Shown here: positions 16,874-24,954 of the stretch, piece after piece
Position numbering within the stretch: position 1 is the first letter of the stretch
How the letters are laid out: the number at the start of each line of letters is the position of its first letter
Assembly (NCBI RefSeq): GCF_001463765.1
Contig: NZ_BBWK01000021.1
Coordinates: 44,429 to 108,428 of the forward strand
Origin: Aureimonas sp. AU4
GTDB taxonomy: Bacteria > Pseudomonadota > Alphaproteobacteria > Rhizobiales > Rhizobiaceae
DNA length: 64,000 nt
Reading direction: 5' to 3'
Position numbers and translations under genes: made by a program
Notes under the pieces: generated by a model
What the model was told of the DNA's origin: nothing
Database searches by the model: none
What the model saw: only the letters and a program-made list of their open reading frames with translations

Positions 16874-18478
16874 TCAGGCGAGCGCGCGGCGGGCCGTGAT
16901 CTCGTCGAGCCAGTCGGTGCGCAGCTCGGGGATCGAGGCGACGAGGCGTTCGGTATAGGGCTCGAAGGGCGGCCGGAAGATATCCGCCGTCGGCCCCGTC
17001 TCGACCACGGCGCCGCGCTGCATCACCATGGTGCGGTCGGCCAGGCGCCTGACGACGCCGAGATCGTGGGTGATGAAGAGGTAGGCGACGCCGAGCTCGT
17101 CCTGCAGCCGGCGCAGAAGGCGCAGGATCTCCTCGGCCACCAGCGGATCGAGCGCCGAGGTCACCTCGTCGCAGATGATGAGGTCGGGCCTGGCGGCCAG
17201 CGCGCGGGCAAGGCAGACGCGCTGCTTCTGGCCGCCCGACAAGGCTCCGGGCAGGCGATCCGCGAAGTCGGCGGGCAGCCCGATCTGGTCGAGAAGGCGG
17301 TCCGTCTCCGCCCGGAGCGCGGCACCCTTCAGGCCGAAGTAGAAGCGCGCGGGGCGGCCGATGATCTCGCCGACCGTCTGGCGCGGGTTGAGCGCGACGT
17401 CGGGCAGCTGGTAGACGAGCTGGATCCGCCGCAGCTGATCCTTCGTGCGGCGGCGGTAGCCGGGCGCCAGCCGCTCGCCGGCAAAGCGCACCTCGCCCGA
17501 TGCGGGGGTCAGAAGCCCCGTGACGACCCGGGCGAGCGTGGACTTGCCCGACCCCGACTCGCCAACCACCGCCAGCGTCTCGCCGCGCGCGAGGCGGCAG
17601 CCGACGCCGCCGAGCACCGTCGTGCGCCCGTAGGCGGCGGTCACGTCCGACACCTCGAGGAGCGGCGCGCCGGCCTGGTGATGGGCGCCGTCGCCGCCGA
17701 GCGACGCCTCGCGCTCGGCCACCAGCCGGCGCGTGTAGTCGGCCTTCGGCGCGCCGATGATCCCAGCCGTCTCGCCGGTCTCGACCGCTTGCCCGTGCCG
17801 CAGGACGAGGAGCCTGTCGGCCACCTGCGCGACCACCGCGAGGTCGTGGGTGATGTAGAGCGCGGCCGTGCCGTAGCGCGCGATCAGGCGCTTCAGGAGG
17901 GCCAGGACCTCGATCTGCACGGTGACGTCGAGCGCGGTGGTCGGCTCGTCCAGAACGATCACCGCCGGTCGGCAGGACATGGCCATGGCGATCATCGCGC
18001 GCTGGAGCTGGCCGCCGGAGACCTGATGGGGAAAGCGATCGCCGAACGTGTCGGGCGACGGAAGCTCCAGGGCGGTGAAGAGCTCCACCATCCAGGCTTG
18101 CGCCTCGCGGCGCGTCATGACGCCGTGGCGCACGGGCGCCTCGATGACCTGCGCCCCGATCCGGATGGCGGGATTGAAGGCGTCCGCCGCGCTCTGGGCG
18201 ACATAGGCGACCGTCACGCCCCGGATGCGCTCGCGCGCGGCCCGGCCGCCCGAGACGAGCTCGGTGCCGAGCACGCGGACCTCGCCGCCCGTGATGCGGC
18301 AGCCGCCGCGCCCGTAGCCCAGCGCCGCGAGCCCGACCGTCGACTTGCCCGCGCCCGACTCGCCGATGAGGCCGAGCACCTCGCCGCGCCGGAGATCGAG
18401 ATCGATGCCGTCGACGAGAACCGCGCCGCCGGGCGCCTCGACGCGCAGGCCCCGCATGGAGAGAACGGTGTCGCTCAT
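16874..18478 (-). CDS. Fused double ATPase of a peptide/nickel-type ABC importer (DppD-DppF type)
   Basis: A 534-residue protein with two ABC modules in one chain. Walker A motifs are GESGAGKST near residue 42 and GESGSGKST near residue 320; signatures are VSGGQLQRAMIAMAM and LSGGQKQRVCLARAL; Walker B motifs are [12 protein letters not shown] and LIICDEVTSALD. Each half matches one of the two ATPases that are normally separate in dipeptide or oligopeptide importers. The ATG at 18478 overlaps the permease stop by 4 bp. A fused ATPase distinguishes this importer from the unfused one at 29.6-35.7 kb. Confidence 0.9.
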   Translation of the reverse strand: MSDTVLSMRGLRVEAPGGAVLVDGIDLDLRRGEVLGLIGESGAGKSTVGLAALGYGRGGCRITGGEVRVLGTELVSGGRAARERIRGVTVAYVAQSAADAFNPAIRIGAQVIEAPVRHGVMTRREAQAWMVELFTALELPSPDTFGDRFPHQVSGGQLQRAMIAMAMSCRPAVIVLDEPTTALDVTVQIEVLALLKRLIARYGTAALYITHDLAVVAQVADRLLVLRHGQAVETGETAGIIGAPKADYTRRLVAEREASLGGDGAHHQAGAPLLEVSDVTAAYGRTTVLGGVGCRLARGETLAVVGESGSGKSTLARVVTGLLTPASGEVRFAGERLAPGYRRRTKDQLRRIQLVYQLPDVALNPRQTVGEIIGRPARFYFGLKGAALRAETDRLLDQIGLPADFADRLPGALSGGQKQRVCLARALAARPDLIICDEVTSALDPLVAEEILRLLRRLQDELGVAYLFITHDLGVVRRLADRTMVMQRGAVVETGPTADIFRPPFEPYTERLVASIPELRTDWLDEITARRALA

Positions 18479-19290
18479 CGTCCCTCTCCCTGGACCAGCG
18501 TGCGGCCGGCGAGCAGCCAGTCCACTACGAGGTTGACGCCCACCGTCAGGAGCGCGATCGCGGCGGCGGGAAAGAGCGGGGCGTAGAGCCCGTAGAGGAT
18601 GCCCTGCTGGTTGTCGCGCACCATGCCGCCCCAGTCCGCGAAGGGGGGCTGGACGCCGAGGCCGAGGAAGGAGAGGCCCGCGACGAACAGGAAGGTGAAG
18701 CAGAAGCGCAGGCCGAACTCGGCGACCAGCGGCGCGAAGGCGTTGGGCAGGATCTCGCGGCGGATCATCCACCAGAAGCCCTCGCCGCGTAGGCGCGCGC
18801 TCTCGGCATATTCCATCACGGCGATGCCCTCGGCCAGGACGCGCGACAGGCGGAAGACGCGCGTGGAATCGAGAAGCGCGATCGTGACGATCAGAACGGG
18901 CAGCGACGAGCCGAGCGCCTGCAGGACGACCAGCGCCGAGATCAGCACCGGCACGCACATCACCGTGTCCACGAAGCGTGACAGCACCGTGTCGAACCAG
19001 CCGCCGACGAGCGCGGCGAGGAAGCCGAGCGGAATGCCGATCGAGAAGGACAGGAGCGAGGCGGCGAGCGAGACGCCGATCGACATCTGGGCGCCCGCGA
19101 GCACGCGCGAGAGCATGTCGCGCCCGTTCTGGTCGAGGCCGAGCCAGTGCTCAGCCGAGGGCGGATCGAAGGGCATGCCGACCATCTGCTCCTCGCCGAA
19201 GGGGGCGAGCGCGGGTCCGAACAGGAAGGCGACGAGGTTGGCGGCCACGATGAAGAGGCCGATCCAGGCGGTCAGGGGAAGCTTCTTCAT
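18475..19290 (-). CDS. ABC transporter permease (DppC type)
   Basis: A 271-residue permease with an N-terminal helix (TAWIGLFIVAANLVAFLFGP), the conserved periplasmic segment HWLGLDQNGRDMLSRVL, and an EAA loop ESARLRGEGFWWMIRREILP near residue 165. The C-terminal SFLGLGVQPPFADWGGM is diagnostic of the DppC/OppC family. It is 3 bp after the DppB-type gene and overlaps the ATPase gene. Confidence 0.9.
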   Translation of the reverse strand: MKKLPLTAWIGLFIVAANLVAFLFGPALAPFGEEQMVGMPFDPPSAEHWLGLDQNGRDMLSRVLAGAQMSIGVSLAASLLSFSIGIPLGFLAALVGGWFDTVLSRFVDTVMCVPVLISALVVLQALGSSLPVLIVTIALLDSTRVFRLSRVLAEGIAVMEYAESARLRGEGFWWMIRREILPNAFAPLVAEFGLRFCFTFLFVAGLSFLGLGVQPPFADWGGMVRDNQQGILYGLYAPLFPAAAIALLTVGVNLVVDWLLAGRTLVQGEGR

Positions 19291-19293
19291 GGC

Positions 19294-20241
19294 TCAGCGA
19301 GGATGGCGCAGGCGCGGGTTGAGGGCGATCGCCGCGATGTCGGCCACCATGTTGAGAAGGACGTAGACGGCGGCGAACACCATGGCCGCGGCCTGCACGA
19401 GCGGAAAGTCGCGCTTGGCGACGGCGTCCACCAGGAAGCGGCCGAGGCCGTTGTAGTTGAAGACCGCCTCCACCAGGACGACGCCGGTGATGAGGTAGGC
19501 GACGTTGAAGGCGACGACGTTGACGATCGGGGCGGCGGCGTTGGGCGTGGCGTGGCGCAGGACGACGCGCGCCGTCGACAGGCCCTTCAGGTAGCCCGTC
19601 TCGACATAGGGCCGGTCCATCACCGCCAGAACCGCCGTTCGCGTCATGCGCATCATCTGCGCGACGGTGACGAGGAGCAGCGTCAGCATGGGCAGCGTCG
19701 TCGCCTGGAGCCAGGCGGAGAAGCCCATCCCGGGATAGGTGTCGGCCAAGCTCGGCAGCCAGTTGGTCTGAACCGAGAAGACGAGGATCAGGAGAAGGCC
19801 GAGGAAGTATTCGGGCAGCGACACGGCGGTCAGCGCCAGGACGTTGGCGGCGCGATCGAACAGCCCTCCCCGCCGCACCGCCGTCAGGATGCCGAGCCCG
19901 ACCGCCAGCGGCACGCCGATCACGGCGGCATAGGCGGCAAGCGCCATGGTCGCGCCGAAGCGCGGCCAGAGCAGCTCGCTCACCGGCTGGCCGCTGGCGA
20001 GACTCTTGCCGAGATCGCCGGTCGCAAAGCCCTGCAGCCACGCGAGGTAGCGGGCGACGGCGGGCTGGTCGAGCCCGAGCTCGGTGCGCAGGCGCGCCAG
20101 CGACTGGGGCGTCGCGTTCTGCCCGAGGATGGTCGAGGCGATGTCGCCGGGCAGGATCTGCGTCCCGGCGAAGATCAGCACCGAGACGAGCCAGAGCGTG
20201 ACGAGGCCGAGGCCCAGCCGCTTGAGGATCAGCGCGGCCAT
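19294..20241 (-). CDS. ABC transporter permease (DppB type)
   Basis: A 315-residue permease of the DppB/OppB family. The N-terminus LILKRLGLGLVTLWLVSVLIF and the segment LGLDQPAVARYLAWLQGFATGDLGKS are family hallmarks; the coupling loop GYLKGLSTARVVLRHATPNA is near residue 205. It shares a single base with the stop of the binding-protein gene, so binding protein and permease are coupled. Confidence 0.9.
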   Translation of the reverse strand: MAALILKRLGLGLVTLWLVSVLIFAGTQILPGDIASTILGQNATPQSLARLRTELGLDQPAVARYLAWLQGFATGDLGKSLASGQPVSELLWPRFGATMALAAYAAVIGVPLAVGLGILTAVRRGGLFDRAANVLALTAVSLPEYFLGLLLILVFSVQTNWLPSLADTYPGMGFSAWLQATTLPMLTLLLVTVAQMMRMTRTAVLAVMDRPYVETGYLKGLSTARVVLRHATPNAAAPIVNVVAFNVAYLITGVVLVEAVFNYNGLGRFLVDAVAKRDFPLVQAAAMVFAAVYVLLNMVADIAAIALNPRLRHPR

Positions 20242-21806
20242 CAGGCGTCCAGCCAGACCTTCTCGGCGAGCCGCGCGCCCATGAAGTTGAACATCGGATG
20301 GGGCGTCACGCCCTTCACCTGCGTCGAGACGGCGTCGAGATAGTCGCCGAACATCGGGATCACGGCGCCGCCGTCGTTGGAGACGAGCTCCTGCAGATGG
20401 GCGTAGATCTCGGCGCGCTTCCCTTGGTCCAGCATGGCGCGGGCCTCGACCAGGAGCTTGTCGAACTCCGCGTTCTTCCAGTGCGTGTCGTTCTGCGAGG
20501 AGGTCGACTGGTAGGCGATCGACAGCATCTGGTCGGCCGTCGGGCGTCCGCCCCAGTAGGACATGCAGAAGGGCGCCTTCATCCAGACGCTGTCCCAGTA
20601 GCCGTCGGCGGGCTCGCGCTTGATGGCGATGTCGATGCCCGCTCCTTGCGCCGCCGTGCGATAAACGGCGGCCGCGTCCACGGCGCCGGCGAAGGCGGCG
20701 TCGGAGGCCGAGAGCGTGACGGAAAGCTGGTCGAGCCCCGCCTGTTTCAGGTGGTAGCGCGCCTTGTCGGGATCAAAGGTCCGCTGCGCGAGGTCCTTGG
20801 CGAAGAACGGGTCCGTCGAGGGGATGGGATGGTCGTTGCCGATCCGGCCGTAGCCGCGCAGCGCCGTCTGGAGAAGCTGCTCGCGGTTCACGCCGTACTT
20901 CAGAGCCAGGCGCACGTTGTTGTCGGTGAAGGGGGCCTGCGTGCAGTCCATCAGGAAGGTGAAGTGCTGGCCGCCCGCCGACTGGACGATCTGGAGGCGC
21001 GGGCTGCGCTTCAGGAGATCCACCGTCTTGAAGTCGACGCGGTTGATCGCGTGGACCTGGCCCGACATCATCGCGTTGGTGCGCGCGGCGATGTCGTTGA
21101 TGACGATCACCTCGACGGCGTCGACATTGGCGCAGTTCGCCTTCCAGTAGGACGGGTTGCGCGTGAAGCGCGAGCGTACGCCCGGATCGTAGCTCTCGAA
21201 GACGAAGGGGCCGGTTCCCACCGGCTTCGACCAGTCCGTGAAACCGTCGGGCACCACCAGGAAATGGTAGTCCGACAGGACATAGGGCAGGTCCGCGTTG
21301 CCCTCGGCGAGCGTGACGGCGATCTGGGTGTCGGACAGCTTGCGGACGTCGGTGAGCTGGGCGGCGACGGCGCGCGCGGCGGACGAGGTGTCGCCGCGAT
21401 GAAGGTTGATCGAATAGATCACGTCCTCGACGGTCAGCGGCTTGCCGTCGTGGAAGGTCACGCCCCCGCGCAGGTTGAACACCCACTCCGTCGCGCCGGG
21501 CTTGGCCTCCCAGCTTTCCAGGAGCTCGGGGACGGCCTTGTTGTCCTTGTCGATCTCGACCAGCCCGTTCATCAGCATGAAGGCCTGGTTGACCGGGACC
21601 CAGTCGGTGAGCTTGCGCGGGTCGAGCGTGTCCGAGGTCGAGCCGCCGCCGATGCCGAGCTTCAGGACCCCGCCGCGCTTGGGCGACGCGTCCTCGGCGC
21701 GCGCTCCGCGCAGGCCGGGCGGCAGCAGGAGACCCGCGCCGAGGGCCGTGGCGGAAGCCAGGAACGCGCGACGATCGAGGGACAGACCATGGACATGCTG
21801 GCTCAT
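20241..21806 (-). CDS. Tat-exported peptide-type solute-binding protein
   Basis: A 521-residue family 5 (DppA/OppA-like) periplasmic binding protein. The N-terminus has a twin-arginine signal (SLDRRAFLASATALGAG), with cleavage probably after GARA. The mature protein shows GGVTFHDGKPLTVEDVIYSINL near residue 115 and KYGVNREQLLQTALRGYG near residue 300, both family hallmarks. It heads a five-gene minus-strand unit with two permeases, a fused ATPase and a CocE-type hydrolase. The cargo is probably a peptide or amide that the hydrolase cleaves; this is inferred from context. Confidence 0.88.
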   Translation of the reverse strand: MSQHVHGLSLDRRAFLASATALGAGLLLPPGLRGARAEDASPKRGGVLKLGIGGGSTSDTLDPRKLTDWVPVNQAFMLMNGLVEIDKDNKAVPELLESWEAKPGATEWVFNLRGGVTFHDGKPLTVEDVIYSINLHRGDTSSAARAVAAQLTDVRKLSDTQIAVTLAEGNADLPYVLSDYHFLVVPDGFTDWSKPVGTGPFVFESYDPGVRSRFTRNPSYWKANCANVDAVEVIVINDIAARTNAMMSGQVHAINRVDFKTVDLLKRSPRLQIVQSAGGQHFTFLMDCTQAPFTDNNVRLALKYGVNREQLLQTALRGYGRIGNDHPIPSTDPFFAKDLAQRTFDPDKARYHLKQAGLDQLSVTLSASDAAFAGAVDAAAVYRTAAQGAGIDIAIKREPADGYWDSVWMKAPFCMSYWGGRPTADQMLSIAYQSTSSQNDTHWKNAEFDKLLVEARAMLDQGKRAEIYAHLQELVSNDGGAVIPMFGDYLDAVSTQVKGVTPHPMFNFMGARLAEKVWLDA

Positions 21807-21856
21807 GAAAGACTCCTGACGGCCACGCGCGACCCCGGCGCGTTCTGCATCGAGTT

Positions 21857-21887
21857 AAAGCAATGCGCAAAACGAGGGCAATGCTTT
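21857..21887. promoter_or_regulatory. Repeats in the divergent region upstream of the peptide importer
   Basis: Between the importer gene and the small membrane-protein gene (about 170 bp) the AT-richer stretch contains GCAATGC at 21860-21866 and again at 21878-21884, 18 bp apart. The outer bases AAAGCA and TGCTTT form an inverted repeat at 21857-21887. This could be a regulator site for the minus-strand operon. The repeats are visible; function and regulator are unknown. Confidence 0.35.
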
Positions 21888-21978
21888 GTGTGCATACCCC
21901 CATGCGGAGAATGCGGCTCCCGCGATGCGGGGCGGACGGCCTATGGGGCTGGCCTCGCAGTCGAGGAAGGCTTGTTTC

Positions 21979-22227
21979 ATGACCCTTGCGGATCTTATCG
22001 GCCTGACCGGCGTGGTGGCCTACCTCACGGCCTACGCGCTTCTGCAGCTGCGCATGCTGGACGTCGAGGATCGTCGCTACCTCGGCCTCAACGCCTATGG
22101 CGGCGTGTCCCTCCTCTACTCGCTCGCCTTCAACTTCAACCTCGCCGCCTTCGTCACGCAGACGCTCTGGCTCGCCTTCACGCTCATCGGCTACGCAAGA
22201 AGCCGCCGCGCGCGACGCATGGCCTGA
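21979..22227 (+). CDS. Small membrane protein (CBU_0592-like)
   Basis: An 82-residue protein with two or three hydrophobic segments (LIGLTGVVAYLTAYALLQL; LYSLAFNFNLAAFVTQTLWLAF) and a basic C-terminal tail (YARSRRARRMA). The pattern with an LNAYGG motif in the middle matches the small CBU_0592-like membrane family of unknown function. The ATG at 21979 precedes the first helix. It is transcribed away from the peptide importer and converges on a LysR gene, sharing a hairpin made from both stop codons. Confidence 0.65.
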   Translation: MTLADLIGLTGVVAYLTAYALLQLRMLDVEDRRYLGLNAYGGVSLLYSLAFNFNLAAFVTQTLWLAFTLIGYARSRRARRMA

Positions 22228-22255
22228 GACGGGCCGCGTCCCGCCGCCCGTCTCA
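22225..22255. terminator. Bidirectional hairpin formed by two convergent stop codons
   Basis: The perfect inverted repeat TGAGACGGGC/GCCCGTCTCA (10 bp arms, 11-base loop) begins with the TGA stop of the + strand gene and ends with the complement of the TGA stop of the minus-strand LysR gene. It should fold in either transcript. No T tract follows on either side, so it may act as a Rho-dependent or transcript-stabilising structure. Confidence 0.6.
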
Positions 22256-23131
22256 GCGGTTGGAGGCGACGAGCCAGTCCTCGATCTCGCGGACGATGCG
22301 GCGCGCATGCCGATGCGTCGAGCGCATGACGTAGAAGCCGCCGCCCGAGCGGAAGCGATAGGGATGGGCGGCGACGAGGCGGCCCTCGTCGAGCTGCTGC
22401 CGGATGATCCACGTCCAGCCGAGCGCGATGCCGATGCCTTCGGCGGCGGCCTCGACCGCGAGGCGGTAGTCGCCGAGGCGCCAGTGCCGCGCGGACTCGG
22501 GCAGCGTGACCGAGCCGCCGCGGCACCAGTCGTTCCACCCCATCCATTCCCGGCGCGGGTCCTCGATCGAGAGAAGCGTCGGCTGCCGGAGATCGGAGAG
22601 CATCGCGCCGCCGGGACAGGTGACGGGCACGATCTCCTCCTCGCCCAGCCGCACCGCATGGACGCCGGTCGGCGCCTCGCGGCGGTAGAAGATGGCGAGG
22701 TCGAACTCGTCGAGGCGCAGGTGGTCGAAGTCGTCGGTGACGCGCAGGCGCAGCTCGAGACCGGGAAGCTCGGCGTTCATGGCGCCGAGCCGCGGCATCA
22801 GCCAGAGGTCGCCGATCCCGCGCGAGCAGGCGATCGTCACCTGGCGCGGTCCGCTCCAGGCGCGCACGCTGTCGGTCACGCCCGCCACTTCGTTGAGAAG
22901 GCGCGCGATCTCGCTCGCATAGGTCTCGCCCGACGAGGTCAACTGCACGCCCGAGGGCAGGCGCAGGAACAGGCTTGTGCCGATAAAGGTCTCGAGCTTG
23001 GCGATCTGGCGGCTGACGGCGCTTTGCGTGAGCCCGAGCTCCCGGCCCGCACCGGAAAAGCTGCCGACCCTCACCGCCGTTTCGAAGACGACGAGGGAAT
23101 CGAACGGCGGTAGGCGGCGCCCCAGACTCAT
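22253..23131 (-). CDS. LysR-family transcription regulator
   Basis: A 292-residue LysR protein. The winged helix is visible at residues 8-65 (FDSLVVFETAVRVGSFSGAG, LTQSAVSRQI), followed by the two-lobed effector domain (WLMPRLGAMNAELPGLELRL; FYRREAPTG). The start at 23131 was chosen because the conserved N-terminus begins there; an in-frame extension upstream is unlike any LysR. Some relatives, such as GcvA-type regulators, share the SLGRRLPPFDSL opening. Targets are unknown: neither the small membrane gene nor the small secreted protein beside it is an obvious catabolic target. Confidence 0.85.
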   Translation of the reverse strand: MSLGRRLPPFDSLVVFETAVRVGSFSGAGRELGLTQSAVSRQIAKLETFIGTSLFLRLPSGVQLTSSGETYASEIARLLNEVAGVTDSVRAWSGPRQVTIACSRGIGDLWLMPRLGAMNAELPGLELRLRVTDDFDHLRLDEFDLAIFYRREAPTGVHAVRLGEEEIVPVTCPGGAMLSDLRQPTLLSIEDPRREWMGWNDWCRGGSVTLPESARHWRLGDYRLAVEAAAEGIGIALGWTWIIRQQLDEGRLVAAHPYRFRSGGGFYVMRSTHRHARRIVREIEDWLVASNR

Positions 23132-23437
23132 GTTGGAAGAGAATTCCCGCTCCGATCCCAGGCGCCGACCGGAGCCGATACGGATTTTCGCGACCGGCCT
23201 CAACCGAAACGACGTCGCGGATGAGGCGAGGACGGGTCCGGTGGACCCTTGCGGCGCTCGCAAGGCCCGCCGGCGCGCAGCCGATCGCCTCGCCGCCTTC
23301 CGTTCGGCCGCCGGGGCCTCGAGGGAGCGAACGCAATCCTGGGTTGCGATAGGTCGGCGAGCTGCTGTAACGATCGGACGGACGACCTCGGCGGAACGCG
23401 TTCGCGACGGTCTTCAACCGGGTTCTGGAGTTCGCGC
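23132..23437. other. Structured 306 bp non-coding region with tandem hairpins
   Basis: No convincing gene is seen here. Two adjacent perfect stems occur at 23234-23248 (GGGTCC/GGACCC, 3-base loop) and 23247-23265 (CCTTGCG/CGCAAGG, 5-base loop); they share two C residues, so they could be mutually exclusive. A third stem CGCAA/TTGCG lies at 23332-23348. The region separates a LysR gene from a small secreted-protein gene and could hold a leader RNA, a small RNA or only promoters. Confidence 0.35.
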
Positions 23438-23782
23438 ATGCCGCGTGACGAGATGTCGAATCGTGCGCCCCGAACCGCTGCGCGATCGTTGGCCCTGGCC
23501 ACGGCGCTCGTTTCGCTGCCGGCAGAGGCGAGCTGCCTCGCGGTTCTTCCGCCGGCCTGCTCAGCCCGGGAGGCGGAGTTCGCGGAGCAGTTCGAAATCG
23601 ACAACTGCCGAACGGAGATGGCGGCCTTCCAGACCGCCACCACGGCCCTGGCGGATTGCCTCGAGGCCACGGCCAACGAGGCCATCGCGACCGCGAACCG
23701 GGCAACCGACACGTACAACCTGACGGTCCGCGCCTTCAACGAGCGCCTGCAGCGCAGCCGCGCTGTCCGCAAGGCGGACTGA
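23438..23782 (+). CDS. Small secreted Cys-containing helical protein, unknown function
   Basis: A 114-residue protein (109 if the ATG at 23453 is used). It begins with a basic segment and a hydrophobic core (ARSLALATALVSLPAEA) with a likely signal-peptidase site at AEA-S. The mature part has four Cys residues (SCLAVLPPACSAREAEF, DNCRTEM, ADCLEAT), which could form two disulfides, and a long Ala/Thr/Glu-rich amphipathic helix, possibly a coiled coil. I do not recognise the family. It converges on the yeiH-type gene with a 26 bp gap. Confidence 0.55.
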   Translation: MPRDEMSNRAPRTAARSLALATALVSLPAEASCLAVLPPACSAREAEFAEQFEIDNCRTEMAAFQTATTALADCLEATANEAIATANRATDTYNLTVRAFNERLQRSRAVRKAD

Positions 23783-23808
23783 GCAAGCCGCCGTCCGGAG
23801 CCGCCGTC

Positions 23809-24837
23809 TCAGAGCGCCAGGACGCCGACGAGTGCGAAGAGCGTGATAAAGATCCAGCCGACGGCACCGAGCGCGAGCGGCCGAAGGCCCTTGGCGCGCA
23901 GCTTGCCGATGTCGGTGGTGAGGCCCATGGCGGCGAGTGCCATGGCGAGCAGGAACGAGGTCGCCGGCACGATCACCTCGCGCGCGCCCCCCGGCAGCGC
24001 GAGGACGCTGTTGAGCAGCACCATCGCGATGAAGCCGAAGACGAACCAGGGCATAGGCGCCCGCCCGGCGCTCGTCCCCCGCCCGCGCGCGGCGATGGTC
24101 CCGATCAGCAGGATCATCGGGGCGAGAAGCAGGACGCGGCTGAGCTTGGCGACGGTTCCGAACTGGCCGGCCTCCGGGCCGCCCTGGAAGGCGGCGCCCA
24201 CGACCTGCGCCACCTCGTGCACCGAGGCGCCGACCCAGAGCCCGTAATGGGCCGCGTCCAGCCCCAGCGCCGAGCCGGCGACCGGCAGAAGCAGCATGGA
24301 CAGCGTTCCGAACACGGTCACGCAGGCGATCGCGTAGGCGACGTCCTCGTCGCGCGCCCGCGTCACGGTGTTGGTGGCGATCACGGCGGATGCCCCGCAG
24401 ATCGAGGTGCCGGCCGCGATCAGCTCCGTGAGCCCCCGCTCGACGCCGAGCAGCCGCCCCGCGAGCTTGATCGCGAAGAAGGTCGAGACCAGCGAGGCGG
24501 CGACCAGCGCCAGCGCACCCCATCCGAGATCGCCGATCTGCCGGACGGTGAGCTGCAGGCCGAGAAGCACGATCGCGAAGCGCAGGATGCGCCGCATCGA
24601 GAAGGCGACCCCTTCCGCGCTGCCCGCGATCGGGCCGACGAGGTTGCGCAGCGTGATCCCGATCACCATCGCCACCACCAGCGGGCTGAGCGCCGGCATT
24701 TGGAGAAGGCGGGGAACGAGGATCGCGACGGCCGCGATCGTGCCGGTGAGCGCGATGCCGGGAAGCACGCGGGAAGCGGATGCGAAGGCGTCGCCGGTCT
24801 GTCCGGCATGGGTCTGGATCGACATGGAACCTGCCAC
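23809..24837 (-). CDS. yeiH: YeiH-type (COG2855) putative sulfate/sulfite exporter
   Basis: A 342-residue integral membrane protein with about ten hydrophobic segments and the family hallmark AAGTSICGASAVIATN near residue 140, followed by VTVFGTLSMLLLP. The family (COG2855) is called a putative sulfate exporter, and as I recall some members (SuyZ, CuyZ) accompany sulfonate-degradation genes. The divergent LysR upstream is the usual partner. Its closeness to a CuyA-like gene 2 kb away suggests it removes sulfite or sulfate released by desulfonation, but the two are not in one operon. Confidence 0.85.
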   Translation of the reverse strand: MAGSMSIQTHAGQTGDAFASASRVLPGIALTGTIAAVAILVPRLLQMPALSPLVVAMVIGITLRNLVGPIAGSAEGVAFSMRRILRFAIVLLGLQLTVRQIGDLGWGALALVAASLVSTFFAIKLAGRLLGVERGLTELIAAGTSICGASAVIATNTVTRARDEDVAYAIACVTVFGTLSMLLLPVAGSALGLDAAHYGLWVGASVHEVAQVVGAAFQGGPEAGQFGTVAKLSRVLLLAPMILLIGTIAARGRGTSAGRAPMPWFVFGFIAMVLLNSVLALPGGAREVIVPATSFLLAMALAAMGLTTDIGKLRAKGLRPLALGAVGWIFITLFALVGVLAL

Positions 24838-24912
24838 CGATGGGGATGCTTCGGGGTCAGGGCCCGAGCGGATGGCCGACTATCGGCTTGTCCAGCACGT
24901 TTGATCCAATTA

Positions 24913-24941
24913 GTTCTCCTTGTCGGAACGATTTGTTCTCC
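24913..24941. promoter_or_regulatory. LysR-type binding repeats between yeiH and its regulator
   Basis: The sequence GTTCTCC occurs at 24913-24919 and again at 24935-24941, 22 bp (two helical turns) apart, with GGAAC between them. The stretch is AT-richer than its surroundings and lies immediately before the LysR start. Spaced repeats like these are common at LysR autoregulatory promoters. The repeats are seen; binding is inferred. Confidence 0.4.
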
Positions 24942-24954
24942 CGATCGAAGCTTC

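Noticed and set aside
14895..16958. A 687-codon + strand frame opposite the CocE-type gene
   Set aside because: The translation has no recognisable motif and lies antisense to a hydrolase with clear catalytic signatures.
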